DNA of 64,000 nt from positions 1,240,001 through 1,304,000 of the forward strand of contig NZ_LR594675.1 of assembly GCF_901827205.1 (NCBI RefSeq), in the 5' to 3' direction. A program made the translations under genes and the position numbers. The stretch is from Variovorax sp. PBS-H4 (GTDB taxonomy: Bacteria; Pseudomonadota; Gammaproteobacteria; Burkholderiales; Burkholderiaceae_C). Each line of letters starts with the position of its first letter. Position 1 is the first letter of the stretch. Below are positions 1 to 8,688 of the stretch, piece after piece. Under the pieces are notes generated by a model that searched no databases, was not told the origin of the DNA, and worked only from the letters and a program-made list of their open reading frames with translations.

Positions 1-645
1 CTGGCGGTCGCGCTCCCACAACTGCTGAAGCACCCGCTTCTCGAATCATTGACGGGCGGCGTCAGCGGACTCAGCCTCGACCCGGCCGGCGCTCCGTTTG
101 CCTTCCTGGGCATGCAGGCCGATCAATGGAACCTGCTGCACACGGCACTGTGGACGCTGCTCATCTATGGCGCCCTGCGCCGACTGCTGGAGGGACCCGC
201 AGGCCTCGCGTGGATGACGCTGCGAGATCACCCGACTGCCGCCACGGCCGTGGGCGTCGACGTCAGGAAGTGGAGGATTGCCGCCTTCGCAGTCAGTGCC
301 GCCGCCGTCGGAGCCGCCGGCGCCTTGAACACCCAACTTACCAACTTCGTGTCACCCGACAGCTTCACGGTGTTCCTGTCATTGAGCCTGCTGGTGGGTG
401 TCGCACTCGCCGGCCCGAGTTCCGGGGTCGGAACGATGGTCGCGGCAGTGTTCCTGTCGGTGGTGCCGGACATCGCGGAGAAGCTGTCGCAGGAACTCAC
501 GGGCGTGATCTACGGCTGCGTGATGCTGGCGGCGGTCTTCGTGCTGCCCATGATCGGCAAGTGGCGCAGGCGCGTGGCGCTCGCCAAGGCACGCGCACCT
601 GAGGCGGACCCGTCCCTGCGGCTGCCCACCCGAATCGGATCGTAG
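1..645 (+). CDS. Branched-chain amino acid-type ABC permease, LivM-like (5' truncated)
   Basis: The reading frame is open from base 1, so the N-terminus lies outside the window; 214 residues remain. They hold several hydrophobic segments, a LivM-like block (RDHPTAATAVGVDVRKWR followed by AFAVSAAAVGAAGAL) and a basic cytoplasmic tail. In the family this protein forms half of the inner-membrane channel for amino acids or amides. The usual LivM Gly-Gly stretch before the last helices reads AGPSSGVG here, so it is divergent. Transporter partners must lie upstream. An SDR gene follows 18 bases downstream on the same strand and is probably co-transcribed. The permease family is fairly sure; the substrate is unknown. 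Confidence 0.75.
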   Translation: MAVALPQLLKHPLLESLTGGVSGLSLDPAGAPFAFLGMQADQWNLLHTALWTLLIYGALRRLLEGPAGLAWMTLRDHPTAATAVGVDVRKWRIAAFAVSAAAVGAAGALNTQLTNFVSPDSFTVFLSLSLLVGVALAGPSSGVGTMVAAVFLSVVPDIAEKLSQELTGVIYGCVMLAAVFVLPMIGKWRRRVALAKARAPEADPSLRLPTRIGS

Positions 646-663
646 TCAAGGAAAGATGCAGGA

Positions 664-1509
664 ATGCAAAGTCACAACAGGCCGCTCGAAGGCAAGGTGG
701 CCGTGGTCACTGGTGCGACACGGGGCGTGGGCAAGGGCGTCGCCCTGGCCCTGGGCGAGGCGGGAGCCCTGGTCTATGCGACGGGCCGCACGCTCGAGTC
801 CGGTTCATCGAACTGGCCGGGTTCCCTCCAGGAGACGGCCGACGAAATTGCGCGTCGCGGCGGGACGTGCATTCCCGTCGTCTGCGACCACGCCGACGAC
901 GGCAGCGTGAAGCGCTTGTTCGAGCGCGTGCACGACGAGCAGTCCGGCACGATCGACGTGCTGGTCAACAACGTCTTCGCGGCGCCTGCGCGGATGCCCG
1001 TCAATGTCCCGTTCTGGGAACTGGACGACGACATCTGGGAAACACTGTTGCGCGTCGGCCTGCGTTCCCATTACGTGGCCAGCCGCTGCGTGGCGCCGCG
1101 CATGGTCGCCCGGCGGCAGGGATTGATCGTCAATACCTCATCGGGCGGGGCGGTCAGGTACACCTTCAACGTGCCCTTCGGCGTACAGAAGGCCGGCGTC
1201 GACAAGATGGCCAAGGACATGGCGCACGACCTCAAACCCTTCAACGTTGCAGCGGTGGTGATCTGGCCCGGCTTCATCAAGAGCGAAAAGTTTCTCGCGC
1301 AGCCCGACCGCATGCCGGCAGCCCTGGCGCAGCGCATCATGGCCGACGGGGAGTCGCCGGAGTTTGCAGGCCGTGCCGTGGCGGCGCTCGCCGCAGATCC
1401 GCGGATCATGGAAAAGACCGGTCAGCTCCACCTGGTCGCCGAACTGGCGCAGGAGTACGGCTTCACCGATGTGGACGGGCGCATGCCCGCGACGCCCGCT
1501 CGCGTCTGA
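664..1509 (+). CDS. Short-chain dehydrogenase/reductase, DHRS1-like, with catalytic Tyr replaced by Phe
   Basis: A 281-residue classical SDR. The N-terminal Rossmann motif TGATRGVGKG (16-25) binds NAD(P), NNVFAAP (102-108) matches the NNAG-type motif, and Ser159/Ser160 sit in the catalytic-serine position. The YxxxK motif is changed: the segment reads NVPFGVQKAG, so Lys176 is kept but position 172 is Phe (codon TTC at 1177-1179). DHRS1-type relatives have Tyr in NVPYGVGK. The start is supported by AAGGAAAG eight bases upstream. It follows the permease gene by 18 bases and converges on the GATase gene. It may be inactive as a dehydrogenase or use Tyr166; the substrate is unknown. Confidence 0.85.
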   Translation: MQSHNRPLEGKVAVVTGATRGVGKGVALALGEAGALVYATGRTLESGSSNWPGSLQETADEIARRGGTCIPVVCDHADDGSVKRLFERVHDEQSGTIDVLVNNVFAAPARMPVNVPFWELDDDIWETLLRVGLRSHYVASRCVAPRMVARRQGLIVNTSSGGAVRYTFNVPFGVQKAGVDKMAKDMAHDLKPFNVAAVVIWPGFIKSEKFLAQPDRMPAALAQRIMADGESPEFAGRAVAALAADPRIMEKTGQLHLVAELAQEYGFTDVDGRMPATPARV

Positions 1510-1545
1510 CCCGTCGTCGGCCGCATTCCACACTCGTGGAAGAGG

Positions 1546-2265
1546 TCACGCGAGCCACCGTGAATAAAGGCGCTGCAGCAGGACGTGCATCTGCTGCGTC
1601 CGGCGAGGCAGGTCCCGGAGAACGTCGCGATAGTCGCTCGTGGCCGGGTTCGCCAGTGTGTTCTGCCGCAGCATCTGGTGGCCGTTGCGCTCGACCGCCA
1701 GGTGAACGAGTGCCGGCGTCATTTCCAGATGCGACTGGAGCAGCAGGTGGATGTTCTTGAGGACAAGGGCCTGGTTGCGGCAATGCACGCCCGTTGCAAT
1801 GGCAACGGCATCTTCCGGTGGTTCGAAGCTGTCGGCATGCCACTGGAAGGTCGGCAGCACCTGGCCCGCATGCTCGCCCCACCATTCTCTTGCGGTCGGG
1901 TTGGCGTCCGCCGTGATCTCGCACCAGCCGATCTCGGGCCTCTCGAGCGTTCGGATGTCGCCGCCCAGTGCCAAGGCGATGATCTGGCTGCCCAGGCAGT
2001 GCCCTGCCACCGGAATGCCACGCCGGTCGGCATCGCGGATCAACGCGAGTTCGTCGGCGATCCACGGAAGTGGATCGCGTGCGCTCATGTAGCCGCCCAT
2101 GAACACCAGCCCTCCGAAGCGCGACGCGTCCGTCGGCACGGCATCGCCGGCCACGACCCTGATCAGCTCGACCTCGCAGCCGAGGGACTCGAGGATCGGC
2201 ACGGCCGCGCCGGGCGCACCCACTTCGGTGTGCTGGAAGACCGCGACAGGGCGGCGTGTCTTCAT
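1546..2265 (-). CDS. Class I glutamine amidotransferase-like hydrolase (GMP-synthase GATase fold)
   Basis: A 239-residue protein with the full class I GATase triad: Cys90 in the elbow AGHCLGSQ, and His179 and Glu181 in LQSHLEMTP. Free-standing members hydrolyse gamma-glutamyl amides (PuuD in putrescine catabolism) or act with a ligase (the AtdA2/TdnT proteins of aniline operons). It is the last gene of the long minus-strand operon and its ATG overlaps the amidohydrolase stop (ATGA), which suggests translational coupling. With a glutamine-synthetase-like ligase and a Rieske oxygenase in the same operon, the likely role is handling of a gamma-glutamyl-amide intermediate. That role is inference; the fold and triad are clear. 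Confidence 0.85.
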   Translation of the reverse strand: MKTRRPVAVFQHTEVGAPGAAVPILESLGCEVELIRVVAGDAVPTDASRFGGLVFMGGYMSARDPLPWIADELALIRDADRRGIPVAGHCLGSQIIALALGGDIRTLERPEIGWCEITADANPTAREWWGEHAGQVLPTFQWHADSFEPPEDAVAIATGVHCRNQALVLKNIHLLLQSHLEMTPALVHLAVERNGHQMLRQNTLANPATSDYRDVLRDLPRRTQQMHVLLQRLYSRWLA

Positions 2266-4040
2266 AGCGACCGCGCGGCGGCGTCGTAGACGACCTTGCC
2301 GTCGACGATCGTCTGCAAGGGCTTGATGTCCTTGATCTGTGCATCGGGGACCGACAGGTAGTCCGCCGAGAGCACGACCATGTCCGCGAACTTGCCCGCC
2401 TCGATCGACCCCTTCTTCTTTTCCTCGAAGGTGTAGTAGGGCCCGGCGTTCGTGTACAGGCGCAGCGCTTCCTCGCGCGTGAGCGCCTGGTCGGCGCCAT
2501 AGACCTTGCCGTTCGGGTCCTTGCGCGTCACCATGACGTACAGGCCGACGAAGGGATTGAGGATGTTGACCGGGTTGTCGGTGCCGGCCGCGGTGCCCTC
2601 GACGCCGAGCGTGTCCAGCAGCCAGCGGCTGGGCACCGCGCGGTTGGCCAGCACGGGGCCCATGTAGCGCTCGACCGTGGCCGCCTTGTCCCACATGAAG
2701 ATGTTCTGTGCGTCGACGCGCACGCCCAGCTGCTTGGCGCGCACGATCTGGTCCTTGGTCATGAGGCTGCCGTGAATCACGATGAAGCGCCCGCCCATGA
2801 TCGACTTCTGCTTGTCTGCGGCTGCATACGCGTCGAGGACGAGATCGACCGCCGCATCGCCGACTGCATGAGTACCCACGCGCCAGCCGTACCGGTTGGC
2901 CAGCACGACGCTCTGCTTGTAGGCCTCGGGGTCGAGCGCGAGCGTGCCGTGGTTGTGCGCATCGTCGGCATACGCCTCGCGCACGCGCGCCGATTTCAGC
3001 GTCATGCCACCGTCAGCGACGATCTTGATCCCCGCGAGGCGCACCCAGTCGTTCCCGCTGTTGTCCTTGTACTTGGCCCGCTTGAGCATCTGCTCGAACT
3101 CCGCGGCTGTGGCAGCCCGGCTGATCCACTTCACGCCCGTGCGAACCGTTGATCGGCCGCGTTCGGCAAGCGCGAAGTAGGCGGCGATCTGCTCCTCGGT
3201 GAGCGCTGCGTCCACCGTGCTGGTAATGCCCGACTCGTTATAGATCCGTTGCGCGGCAGTGAGCTGGGTCACCAGCTGGTCGAAGCTCGGCTTCGGGATC
3301 TTGTTGGAGACGAGGTCCATGGCCGTTTCCTCGAGCACTCCCGTCGCGTCGCCGTTCGCATCGCGGAAGATCTTTCCTCCCACCGGGTCTTGGGTGGTGC
3401 GCGAGATCCCGGCCAGCTGCAAGGCCTTGGTGTTCGCCATCGCGAAGTGCCCCACGGTCTCCACGAAGAGCGGGTTGTTCGGCGAGACCGCGTCCAGCTC
3501 CTGGCGCGTCAGGTAACGCTGCTCGCGCAATTGCGAGGGCGGATGCCAGCGGCTGGTCTGCACCCATTCGCCAGCGGGGATCTTCTTCGACTTGATGAAG
3601 TCGGCAATGATGGCCTGGGCGTCGGCCACCGTCTTGGCCTTGATCACCTGCGCCGTGGTCTCCGCGGTACCAGCGCCGATCATGTGGCTGTGGCTGTCCA
3701 TGAGGCCGGGGATGACCGTCTTGCCCTGCAGGTCGACGACGCGCGTGCCGGACCCGACGTACTTGCGAATCTCCTCGGAAGTCCCCACCGCGACGAACTT
3801 CCCGTCCTTGACTGCGATGGCCTGGGCGATGGAGAAGCGCTGGTCGACCGTGATCACCTTGCCGCCGAGATACACGGCGTCCGCGGTGGTGGTGGCGATG
3901 TTGGCGCACGAGGCCAGCGTAACCGCCGCCGACACGGCCGCGAGCGCCTTGAAGAGCAGCCTTCGGCCGGTGGCCGGTTGGCGCGGGTTACGCGGGTTAC
4001 GCGGGTTACGCGAGGCGATCGTTGAAGTCATTGGAATCAT
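2262..4040 (-). CDS. YtcJ-type metal-dependent amidohydrolase with Tat/lipoprotein-like leader
   Basis: A 592-residue amidohydrolase-superfamily protein. The leader has a twin-arginine stretch GRRLLFKAL (25-33), a hydrophobic run and a lipobox LASC (Cys45), so the enzyme is probably exported folded and lipid-anchored. The metal-binding HxH motif is in GLMDSHSHM (His117, His119), with the usual C-terminal TDNPV segment. The start at 4040 is chosen because AGGAG lies seven bases upstream; an earlier in-frame start would lie deeper inside livF. Residues 12-20 are three NPR repeats encoded by a 9-base tandem repeat. It overlaps livF by 35 bases and the GATase gene by 4. It probably hydrolyses an amide or cyclic amide outside the cytoplasm; the substrate is unknown. 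Confidence 0.85.
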   Translation of the reverse strand: MIPMTSTIASRNPRNPRNPRQPATGRRLLFKALAAVSAAVTLASCANIATTTADAVYLGGKVITVDQRFSIAQAIAVKDGKFVAVGTSEEIRKYVGSGTRVVDLQGKTVIPGLMDSHSHMIGAGTAETTAQVIKAKTVADAQAIIADFIKSKKIPAGEWVQTSRWHPPSQLREQRYLTRQELDAVSPNNPLFVETVGHFAMANTKALQLAGISRTTQDPVGGKIFRDANGDATGVLEETAMDLVSNKIPKPSFDQLVTQLTAAQRIYNESGITSTVDAALTEEQIAAYFALAERGRSTVRTGVKWISRAATAAEFEQMLKRAKYKDNSGNDWVRLAGIKIVADGGMTLKSARVREAYADDAHNHGTLALDPEAYKQSVVLANRYGWRVGTHAVGDAAVDLVLDAYAAADKQKSIMGGRFIVIHGSLMTKDQIVRAKQLGVRVDAQNIFMWDKAATVERYMGPVLANRAVPSRWLLDTLGVEGTAAGTDNPVNILNPFVGLYVMVTRKDPNGKVYGADQALTREEALRLYTNAGPYYTFEEKKKGSIEAGKFADMVVLSADYLSVPDAQIKDIKPLQTIVDGKVVYDAAARSL

Positions 4041-4048
4041 TGGAAGCT
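3982..4048. repeat. Two adjacent 9-bp short tandem repeats at the livF/amidohydrolase overlap
   Basis: Bases 3982-4008 are three exact copies of CGCGGGTTA. Bases 4022-4048 are three imperfect copies of TTGGAATCA. The first set encodes the NPR repeats of the amidohydrolase and contains the livF stop codon (TAA at 4008-4006). The second set encodes the SND/FND repeats at the end of LivF and contains the amidohydrolase start. The period of nine keeps both reading frames, which fits replication slippage. Confidence 0.8.
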
Positions 4049-4779
4049 CCTGTGTTGTTGTGGATGTGTTGTTCAGTGGCGCTGACGCCGAGAAAGCCTT
4101 CGAGCAGGCCGGCATTCCCGGCCAATTCGGCGCTCGGCCCTGCGTGCACCACGGTGCCGCGCTCCAGGACGATGGCCTGGTGCGTCATCTCCAGCGCGAG
4201 CACGGGGTGCTGCTCGACGACGATCGAGGGCAGGCCCTCGCTCTCGCACAGCCGGCGTATCGATCGGGCAAGCTCCTCGACGATGATGGGCGCCAGCCCC
4301 TCCATCGGCTCGTCGAGCAGCAGCAGCTTCGGATTGGTCATCAGCGCGCGGCCGATGGCCAGCATCTGCTGCTCACCCCCGGAGAGCTGGTTGCCGTAGT
4401 TGCCACGGCGTTCGCGCAGGCGCGGAAAGAACTCGTAGACGCGCCGAAGCTGCCAGGGGCCCGGCCGCGCGACCACTGTGAGGTTCTCCTCCACGGTGAG
4501 GGACGGGAAGACCTCGCGTTCCTGCGGCACCCAGCCCAGCCCGGCGCGCACGCGCCGGTACGAGGGCCGGCGGCTCAAGTCCTCGCCGCACCAGCGCACC
4601 GACCCGCGCATCAGGCGCGTGTTGCCCATCAGCGTTTCCAGCAGCGTGGTCTTGCCGACGCCGTTGCGTCCGAGCACGGCCAGGCTCTGGCCCGGCGCGA
4701 GCGAGAAGCTCAGCCCGTGCAGCACCACGGCGCTGCCGTAGCCGGCGACCACCTTGTCGAAGGCAAGCATCTCAGACAT
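4006..4779 (-). CDS. livF: Branched-chain amino acid-type ABC transporter ATP-binding protein LivF
   Basis: A 257-residue ATPase with Walker A GRNGVGKTT, ABC signature LSGGEQQ and Walker B LLLLDEP, with the LivF-type continuation MEGLAPIIVEEL. It energises uptake at the inner membrane together with LivG, LivH and LivM, encoded directly upstream in the same operon. Its start overlaps the end of livG by 8 bases. The C-terminus is extended by short repeats (SNDSNDFND) that come from a 9-base tandem repeat and overlap the start of the amidohydrolase gene. The substrate is unlikely to be simple leucine, because the operon is catabolic; an amine, amide or aromatic amino compound is the inference. 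Confidence 0.92.
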   Translation of the reverse strand: MSEMLAFDKVVAGYGSAVVLHGLSFSLAPGQSLAVLGRNGVGKTTLLETLMGNTRLMRGSVRWCGEDLSRRPSYRRVRAGLGWVPQEREVFPSLTVEENLTVVARPGPWQLRRVYEFFPRLRERRGNYGNQLSGGEQQMLAIGRALMTNPKLLLLDEPMEGLAPIIVEELARSIRRLCESEGLPSIVVEQHPVLALEMTHQAIVLERGTVVHAGPSAELAGNAGLLEGFLGVSATEQHIHNNTGASNDSNDFNDRLA

Positions 4780-5551
4780 GCGCGACTCCGGCGCGCGCCG
4801 CGCCCGAGCGCCCGAGATAGACCTCGCGCACCCGCGCGTCGGCGCCGATCTCGGCCGGCGTGCCCTCGGTCAGGATCTGGCCGGCCACCAGCACGGAGAT
4901 GCGGCGGGAGAAGCGGAAGACGAGGTCCATGTCGTGTTCGATGAACAGGATGCTGATGTCCTGGGGCAGTTCGGCGATGGCCTCGAAGAGCTCGCCGCTT
5001 TCGTCCTGAGGGACGCCTGCGGCGGGCTCGTCGAGCAGGAGGATGCGAGGCCGGGCCGCCATGGCAAGCGCGATCTCGAGCAGCCGCTGCTTCCCGTAGG
5101 CGAGCTCGGCCACCGGCACATCGGCGAGCGCGTCCAGCTTCAATCTGCCGAGCAGGGCATGTGCTTCGTCGTACACGGCCTTGTGGCGGGCGAGCGGGCG
5201 CCACCAGACGGCCCCCAGTCCCTCGCGCTCGCTGATGGCAAGCACCACCGACAGCAGGGGAGTGAGGCTCGGGAACAGCGTGTTGATCTGGAACGTTCGC
5301 GCGAGCCCCAGGCGCGCCCGCTTGTCGGCCGACAGCGTGGTGATCTCGTGTTCGCCCAAGTGGATGCTGCCGGTGCTGGGCCTGAAGACCCCCGTCAGCA
5401 GGTTGATGAGCGTGGTCTTGCCCGCGCCGTTCGGGCCGATGAGGGCCTGGCGGGCGCCGGGCTCCAGCACCAGCCGGACGTCGCTCACGGCCCGAAAGGC
5501 TCCGAACGAAATCCCCAGGTCGTGCGTGCGCAGTGTCGTCGCGCCGCTCAT
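4772..5551 (-). CDS. livG: Branched-chain amino acid-type ABC transporter ATP-binding protein LivG
   Basis: A 259-residue ATPase with Walker A GPNGAGKTT, a degenerate LivG signature (LAYGKQR in place of LSGGQ) and Walker B ILLLDEPAAGV. The substitution in the signature loop is common in LivG proteins. The start ATG overlaps the end of livM by 4 bases and its end overlaps livF, so it is translationally coupled on both sides. It is the partner ATPase to LivF in the five-component uptake system of this operon. Confidence 0.92.
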   Translation of the reverse strand: MSGATTLRTHDLGISFGAFRAVSDVRLVLEPGARQALIGPNGAGKTTLINLLTGVFRPSTGSIHLGEHEITTLSADKRARLGLARTFQINTLFPSLTPLLSVVLAISEREGLGAVWWRPLARHKAVYDEAHALLGRLKLDALADVPVAELAYGKQRLLEIALAMAARPRILLLDEPAAGVPQDESGELFEAIAELPQDISILFIEHDMDLVFRFSRRISVLVAGQILTEGTPAEIGADARVREVYLGRSGAARAGVAHV

Positions 5552-6510
5552 GTCGGCCTCCGCATCTTCACCAGGCGCGACAGCACGCCCATGATTCCGC
5601 CGCGGCCGAGCATCACGACGGCGATGAGGAAGATGCCCAGCCAGAACATCCAGTACTGGGGATTCAGGTCCGCAAACGCGTCGTGCACCAGCATGTACAC
5701 GATGGCCCCTACGAGCCCGCCGTAGAGGCGGCCGGTGCCGCCCAGCACCAGGATGATTAACACCTCGGCCGAGCGGTTGAAGCCGATGGACTCGATGCCG
5801 ACGAACTGCGTCGTCTGGGCCAGCAACGCGCCCGCGATGCCGGCGACCCCTGCGGACAGTGCATAGGCCATGCGCAACCGCGACTCGACCGGCGAGCCGA
5901 CGGCCAGCATGCGTTTGCGGCTGTCATGGATGCCGCGCAACGCCAGTCCGAAGGGCGAGCGTGTGATGAGCCGCACCATCAGAAAGACGGCCAGCACCAC
6001 GCTGTAGGCGTAGACGAAGGCGGTCCTGCCGAAGAGGTCGAACTCGAACAGGCCCAGCACCGGCGAGACCACCATGCCCTGCAGCCCATCGGTGCCGCCC
6101 GTGATGGAAGACAGGCGGTTGGCCAGCTCTGCCAGCAGCACGCAGACGCCGATGGTGATCATGAGCCGCGTGAGATCGGCGCCGCGGACCACCAGGTAGC
6201 TCAGCACGTAGCCGAGTGCCACGCACACGAGCAGGGCCAGGAGCACCCCCGAGAAGGCCTCCCCCCAGCCATGTCTGGCCAGCAAGCCGGCCGTGTAGGC
6301 CCCCGCGCCGAAGAAGGCCGCGTGGCCCACCGTCAGGATGCCCGCGTAGCCGAGCGCCAGGTCGAGCGCCACTGCGAACAAGCCGAAGATCAGGATCTGG
6401 CTCATCAACGTGAGCTTGTCCGGCAGCAGGAAGAAGCTCGCGGCCAGGACCAGCCAGAAAGCGATCTCTGCAAGGCGCAGCTGCCCCGCCGAAAGGTGAA
6501 TGGCTCTCAT
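5548..6510 (-). CDS. livM: Branched-chain amino acid-type ABC transporter permease LivM
   Basis: A 320-residue membrane protein of LivM type. It has the family block LALGYAGILTVGHAAFFGAG after the first helices, then ALRGIHDSRKRMLAVG and the GGTGRLYGGLVGA segment near the C-terminus. About nine hydrophobic segments are visible. The ATG at 6510 forms an ATGA overlap with the livH stop; the frame stays open upstream, but that part would lie inside livH. It pairs with LivH to form the channel for the substrate delivered by the adjacent periplasmic binding protein. Confidence 0.92.
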   Translation of the reverse strand: MRAIHLSAGQLRLAEIAFWLVLAASFFLLPDKLTLMSQILIFGLFAVALDLALGYAGILTVGHAAFFGAGAYTAGLLARHGWGEAFSGVLLALLVCVALGYVLSYLVVRGADLTRLMITIGVCVLLAELANRLSSITGGTDGLQGMVVSPVLGLFEFDLFGRTAFVYAYSVVLAVFLMVRLITRSPFGLALRGIHDSRKRMLAVGSPVESRLRMAYALSAGVAGIAGALLAQTTQFVGIESIGFNRSAEVLIILVLGGTGRLYGGLVGAIVYMLVHDAFADLNPQYWMFWLGIFLIAVVMLGRGGIMGVLSRLVKMRRPT

Positions 6511-7367
6511 GCGAGTCCCTTGCGCGGGATGATCCCGTTCGGCCGCAGCAGCAGCATGATGATCATCACGACGTAGATGAGGAATGCGCCGGCTTGCGGC
6601 AGGTAGTACTTCCCCGCAACGTCGACGACGCCTACCAGCAGCGCGGCGACGAACGGACCGGTGATGGTGCCGGCGCCGCCGACGCACACCACGATCAGGA
6701 AATACACCAGGTACTTGAGCGGAAAGGACGGCTCCAGCCCCAGCATGCCGAGGCTCAGCGCACCGCCGAGGCCCGCCAGTCCACAGCCGAGCGAGAAGGT
6801 CAGGAAGAACAGGCGTTGCACGTGGATGCCGGTGCCGCCGGCCACGCGCTGGTTGTCCACCGCAGCGCGCACCATCGCGCCGTAGCGCGTCCTGCCGAGC
6901 ACGAGCAGCAGCGCGGCGAGCACCAGCGTGCCGCACAGGATGAGGAACAGGCGGTAGCGGCCCACCTCCACCCCGAGCAGCGAGATCCGGCCGTCCAGCA
7001 CCGCCGGCAGTTCGAAGGCCTGCGGGCTCGGGCCGAAGAAGTAGGTGAAGGTGGCGACAGAGACGAACACGATGCCGATGGACAGCAGCACCTGGTCCAG
7101 CGGATGCGCGCGATAGAGCCGCCTGTAGAAGACGAACTCCAGCACCGCCCCGACCACGGCCGCCGCCACGAATGCCGCCGCCAGCGAGGCCACGAAGCCC
7201 ATGCCGAAGCGGCTCATCAGTACGCTGGTCGCATACCCGCCGACCATCGCGAAGCTGCCGTGCGCGAGGTTGACGAAGTTCATCAGTCCCATCGTGATGG
7301 AAAGGCCCACGCCGATGAGGAAGAGGAGCATGCCGTAGGCCACCCCGTCGAAGATCACGATTCCCAT
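6507..7367 (-). CDS. livH: Branched-chain amino acid-type ABC transporter permease LivH
   Basis: A 286-residue membrane protein with the LivH N-terminal pattern (LSITMGLMNFVNLAHGSFAM) and the C-terminal LVGVVDVAGKYYLP segment. Roughly eight transmembrane segments are visible. It lies 52 bases after the binding-protein gene and overlaps livM by 4 bases, giving the usual order of binding protein, LivH, LivM, LivG, LivF. It is the second permease subunit of the uptake system that presumably imports the substrate of the Rieske/ligase pathway. Confidence 0.92.
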   Translation of the reverse strand: MGIVIFDGVAYGMLLFLIGVGLSITMGLMNFVNLAHGSFAMVGGYATSVLMSRFGMGFVASLAAAFVAAAVVGAVLEFVFYRRLYRAHPLDQVLLSIGIVFVSVATFTYFFGPSPQAFELPAVLDGRISLLGVEVGRYRLFLILCGTLVLAALLLVLGRTRYGAMVRAAVDNQRVAGGTGIHVQRLFFLTFSLGCGLAGLGGALSLGMLGLEPSFPLKYLVYFLIVVCVGGAGTITGPFVAALLVGVVDVAGKYYLPQAGAFLIYVVMIIMLLLRPNGIIPRKGLA

Positions 7368-7419
7368 GGATTGCCCGATGCTTGGGTGCAGTGCGATGCC
7401 GTGCTGGCGCCGGCTTCGA

Positions 7420-8619
7420 CTACTTGCCTTCCTTGGCCGGGTCCTTCACGCGCTCGAACTTGTCGAGTTCGACGTTCACGAGCTCGCCCTTGACGCGCTC
7501 GGTCCTGCGGATGTAGACCGTCTGCACGATGTCGCGCGTAGCCGGGTCGATCTCGACCGGGCCGCGCGGGCTCTCGAACTTCACGCCCTTGAGCGCTTCC
7601 ATGACCTTGTCGCCGGAAACGTCGCCCTGGGTCTTTGCCAGCGCGAGCTCGATGGCCTCCATCGCGTCGTAGGCGGTGACCGCGAAGTAGCTGGGGCGCA
7701 GCTTGCCGCCGAACTCTGCCGCGAAGTCCTTCACGAACTTCTGGTTCTTCGGCGAGTTGTGGGCATAGGAGTAGTGATGGCTCGTGAGCAGGCCCAGCGC
7801 CACGTCGCCGGTGGCGTCGAGGTAGCTGTCGTCGGTCGCCTCCCCCGTGGCAAAGAGCTTGATGCCGGCTTCTTCCATGCCCCGCTCCTTCCACACCTTG
7901 AGGAAGGCCGGCGGCATCACGCCCGAGGGAAAGAAGAAGAACACGGCTTGTGGCTTCGCGTCCTTGATGCGTTGCACGTAGGCCGAGAAGTCCGGGTTGT
8001 TCATCGGCGTGCGCACCTCACCGGCGATCTTGCCGCCGCCGGCGGCGAAGGCCTTCTTGAAGGCCGTTTCGGCGTCGACGCCCGAGGCGTAGTCCGCCAC
8101 CACGGTGTAGGCCTCCTTCACGCCCTGCGCGAGCATGTACCGGGCCATCGGTTCGGTGACCTGTTGCACCGTGAAGGACAGGCGGGCAACGTAGGGAGAA
8201 CTGGTGGTGATGGCCGAGGAGGCCGCGTTCATCACGATGGCGGGGATCCTGGCCTGCGTGGCAATCGCGCCGACGGCATAGGCGTTGGGACTGAAGTCCA
8301 GGCCGGTGAGGATGTTGGCCTTGTCCCGGACGATCAGTTCCTGCGCAATGCGCTTGGCTGCGTCGGGCGCGGGACCGCCGGTGTCCTTCTTGATGATCTC
8401 GACCTTGCGGCCCGCGATCTTGCCGCCGTGTTCCTTGAGGTAGAGGGCGATGCCCGCATCGAACTGGCGGCCGTAGTCGGCGTAGGGGCCGGAGTAGGTC
8501 GCGATCAGGCCGATGCGAAGCGGCTCGTCGGCTGCGCTGGCGTGGCCCGCGAAGCCCATGGCGCCGATGCAGGTCAGGGCCAGGCTCAAAGTCGCGAGCA
8601 CGTTTCTCTTGTTCATCAT
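7420..8619 (-). CDS. Periplasmic substrate-binding protein of a Liv-type ABC transporter
   Basis: A 399-residue type I periplasmic binding protein. The N-terminus is a Sec signal peptide (basic MMNKRN, hydrophobic core, likely cleavage after GHASA), then the typical first strand LRIGLIATYSGPYADYGRQF. Relatives include LivJ/LivK and the amide- or aromatic-acid-binding proteins of catabolic operons. It lies between the ferredoxin reductase and livH genes, so it probably sets the specificity for the operon's substrate. Two Met codons are adjacent and the first is used here, with GGAGC upstream. Confidence 0.9.
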   Translation of the reverse strand: MMNKRNVLATLSLALTCIGAMGFAGHASAADEPLRIGLIATYSGPYADYGRQFDAGIALYLKEHGGKIAGRKVEIIKKDTGGPAPDAAKRIAQELIVRDKANILTGLDFSPNAYAVGAIATQARIPAIVMNAASSAITTSSPYVARLSFTVQQVTEPMARYMLAQGVKEAYTVVADYASGVDAETAFKKAFAAGGGKIAGEVRTPMNNPDFSAYVQRIKDAKPQAVFFFFPSGVMPPAFLKVWKERGMEEAGIKLFATGEATDDSYLDATGDVALGLLTSHHYSYAHNSPKNQKFVKDFAAEFGGKLRPSYFAVTAYDAMEAIELALAKTQGDVSGDKVMEALKGVKFESPRGPVEIDPATRDIVQTVYIRRTERVKGELVNVELDKFERVKDPAKEGK

Positions 8620-8647
8620 CGTGGAAGCTCCGTTCAGTGGGGATGGC

Positions 8648-8661
8648 CGGCGTACCGGCGG
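8648..8661. other. Small GC-rich inverted repeat between reductase and binding-protein genes
   Basis: GCCGG-CGTA-CCGGC lies in the 69-base gap between the ferredoxin reductase gene and the binding-protein gene of the minus-strand operon. It could form a short hairpin in the mRNA and tune the relative amounts of the enzyme and transporter parts. There is no T-run, so it is not a clear terminator. Confidence 0.3.
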
Positions 8662-8688
8662 GAGGAGGGAAGTGGAAGAGGAGGAGGT

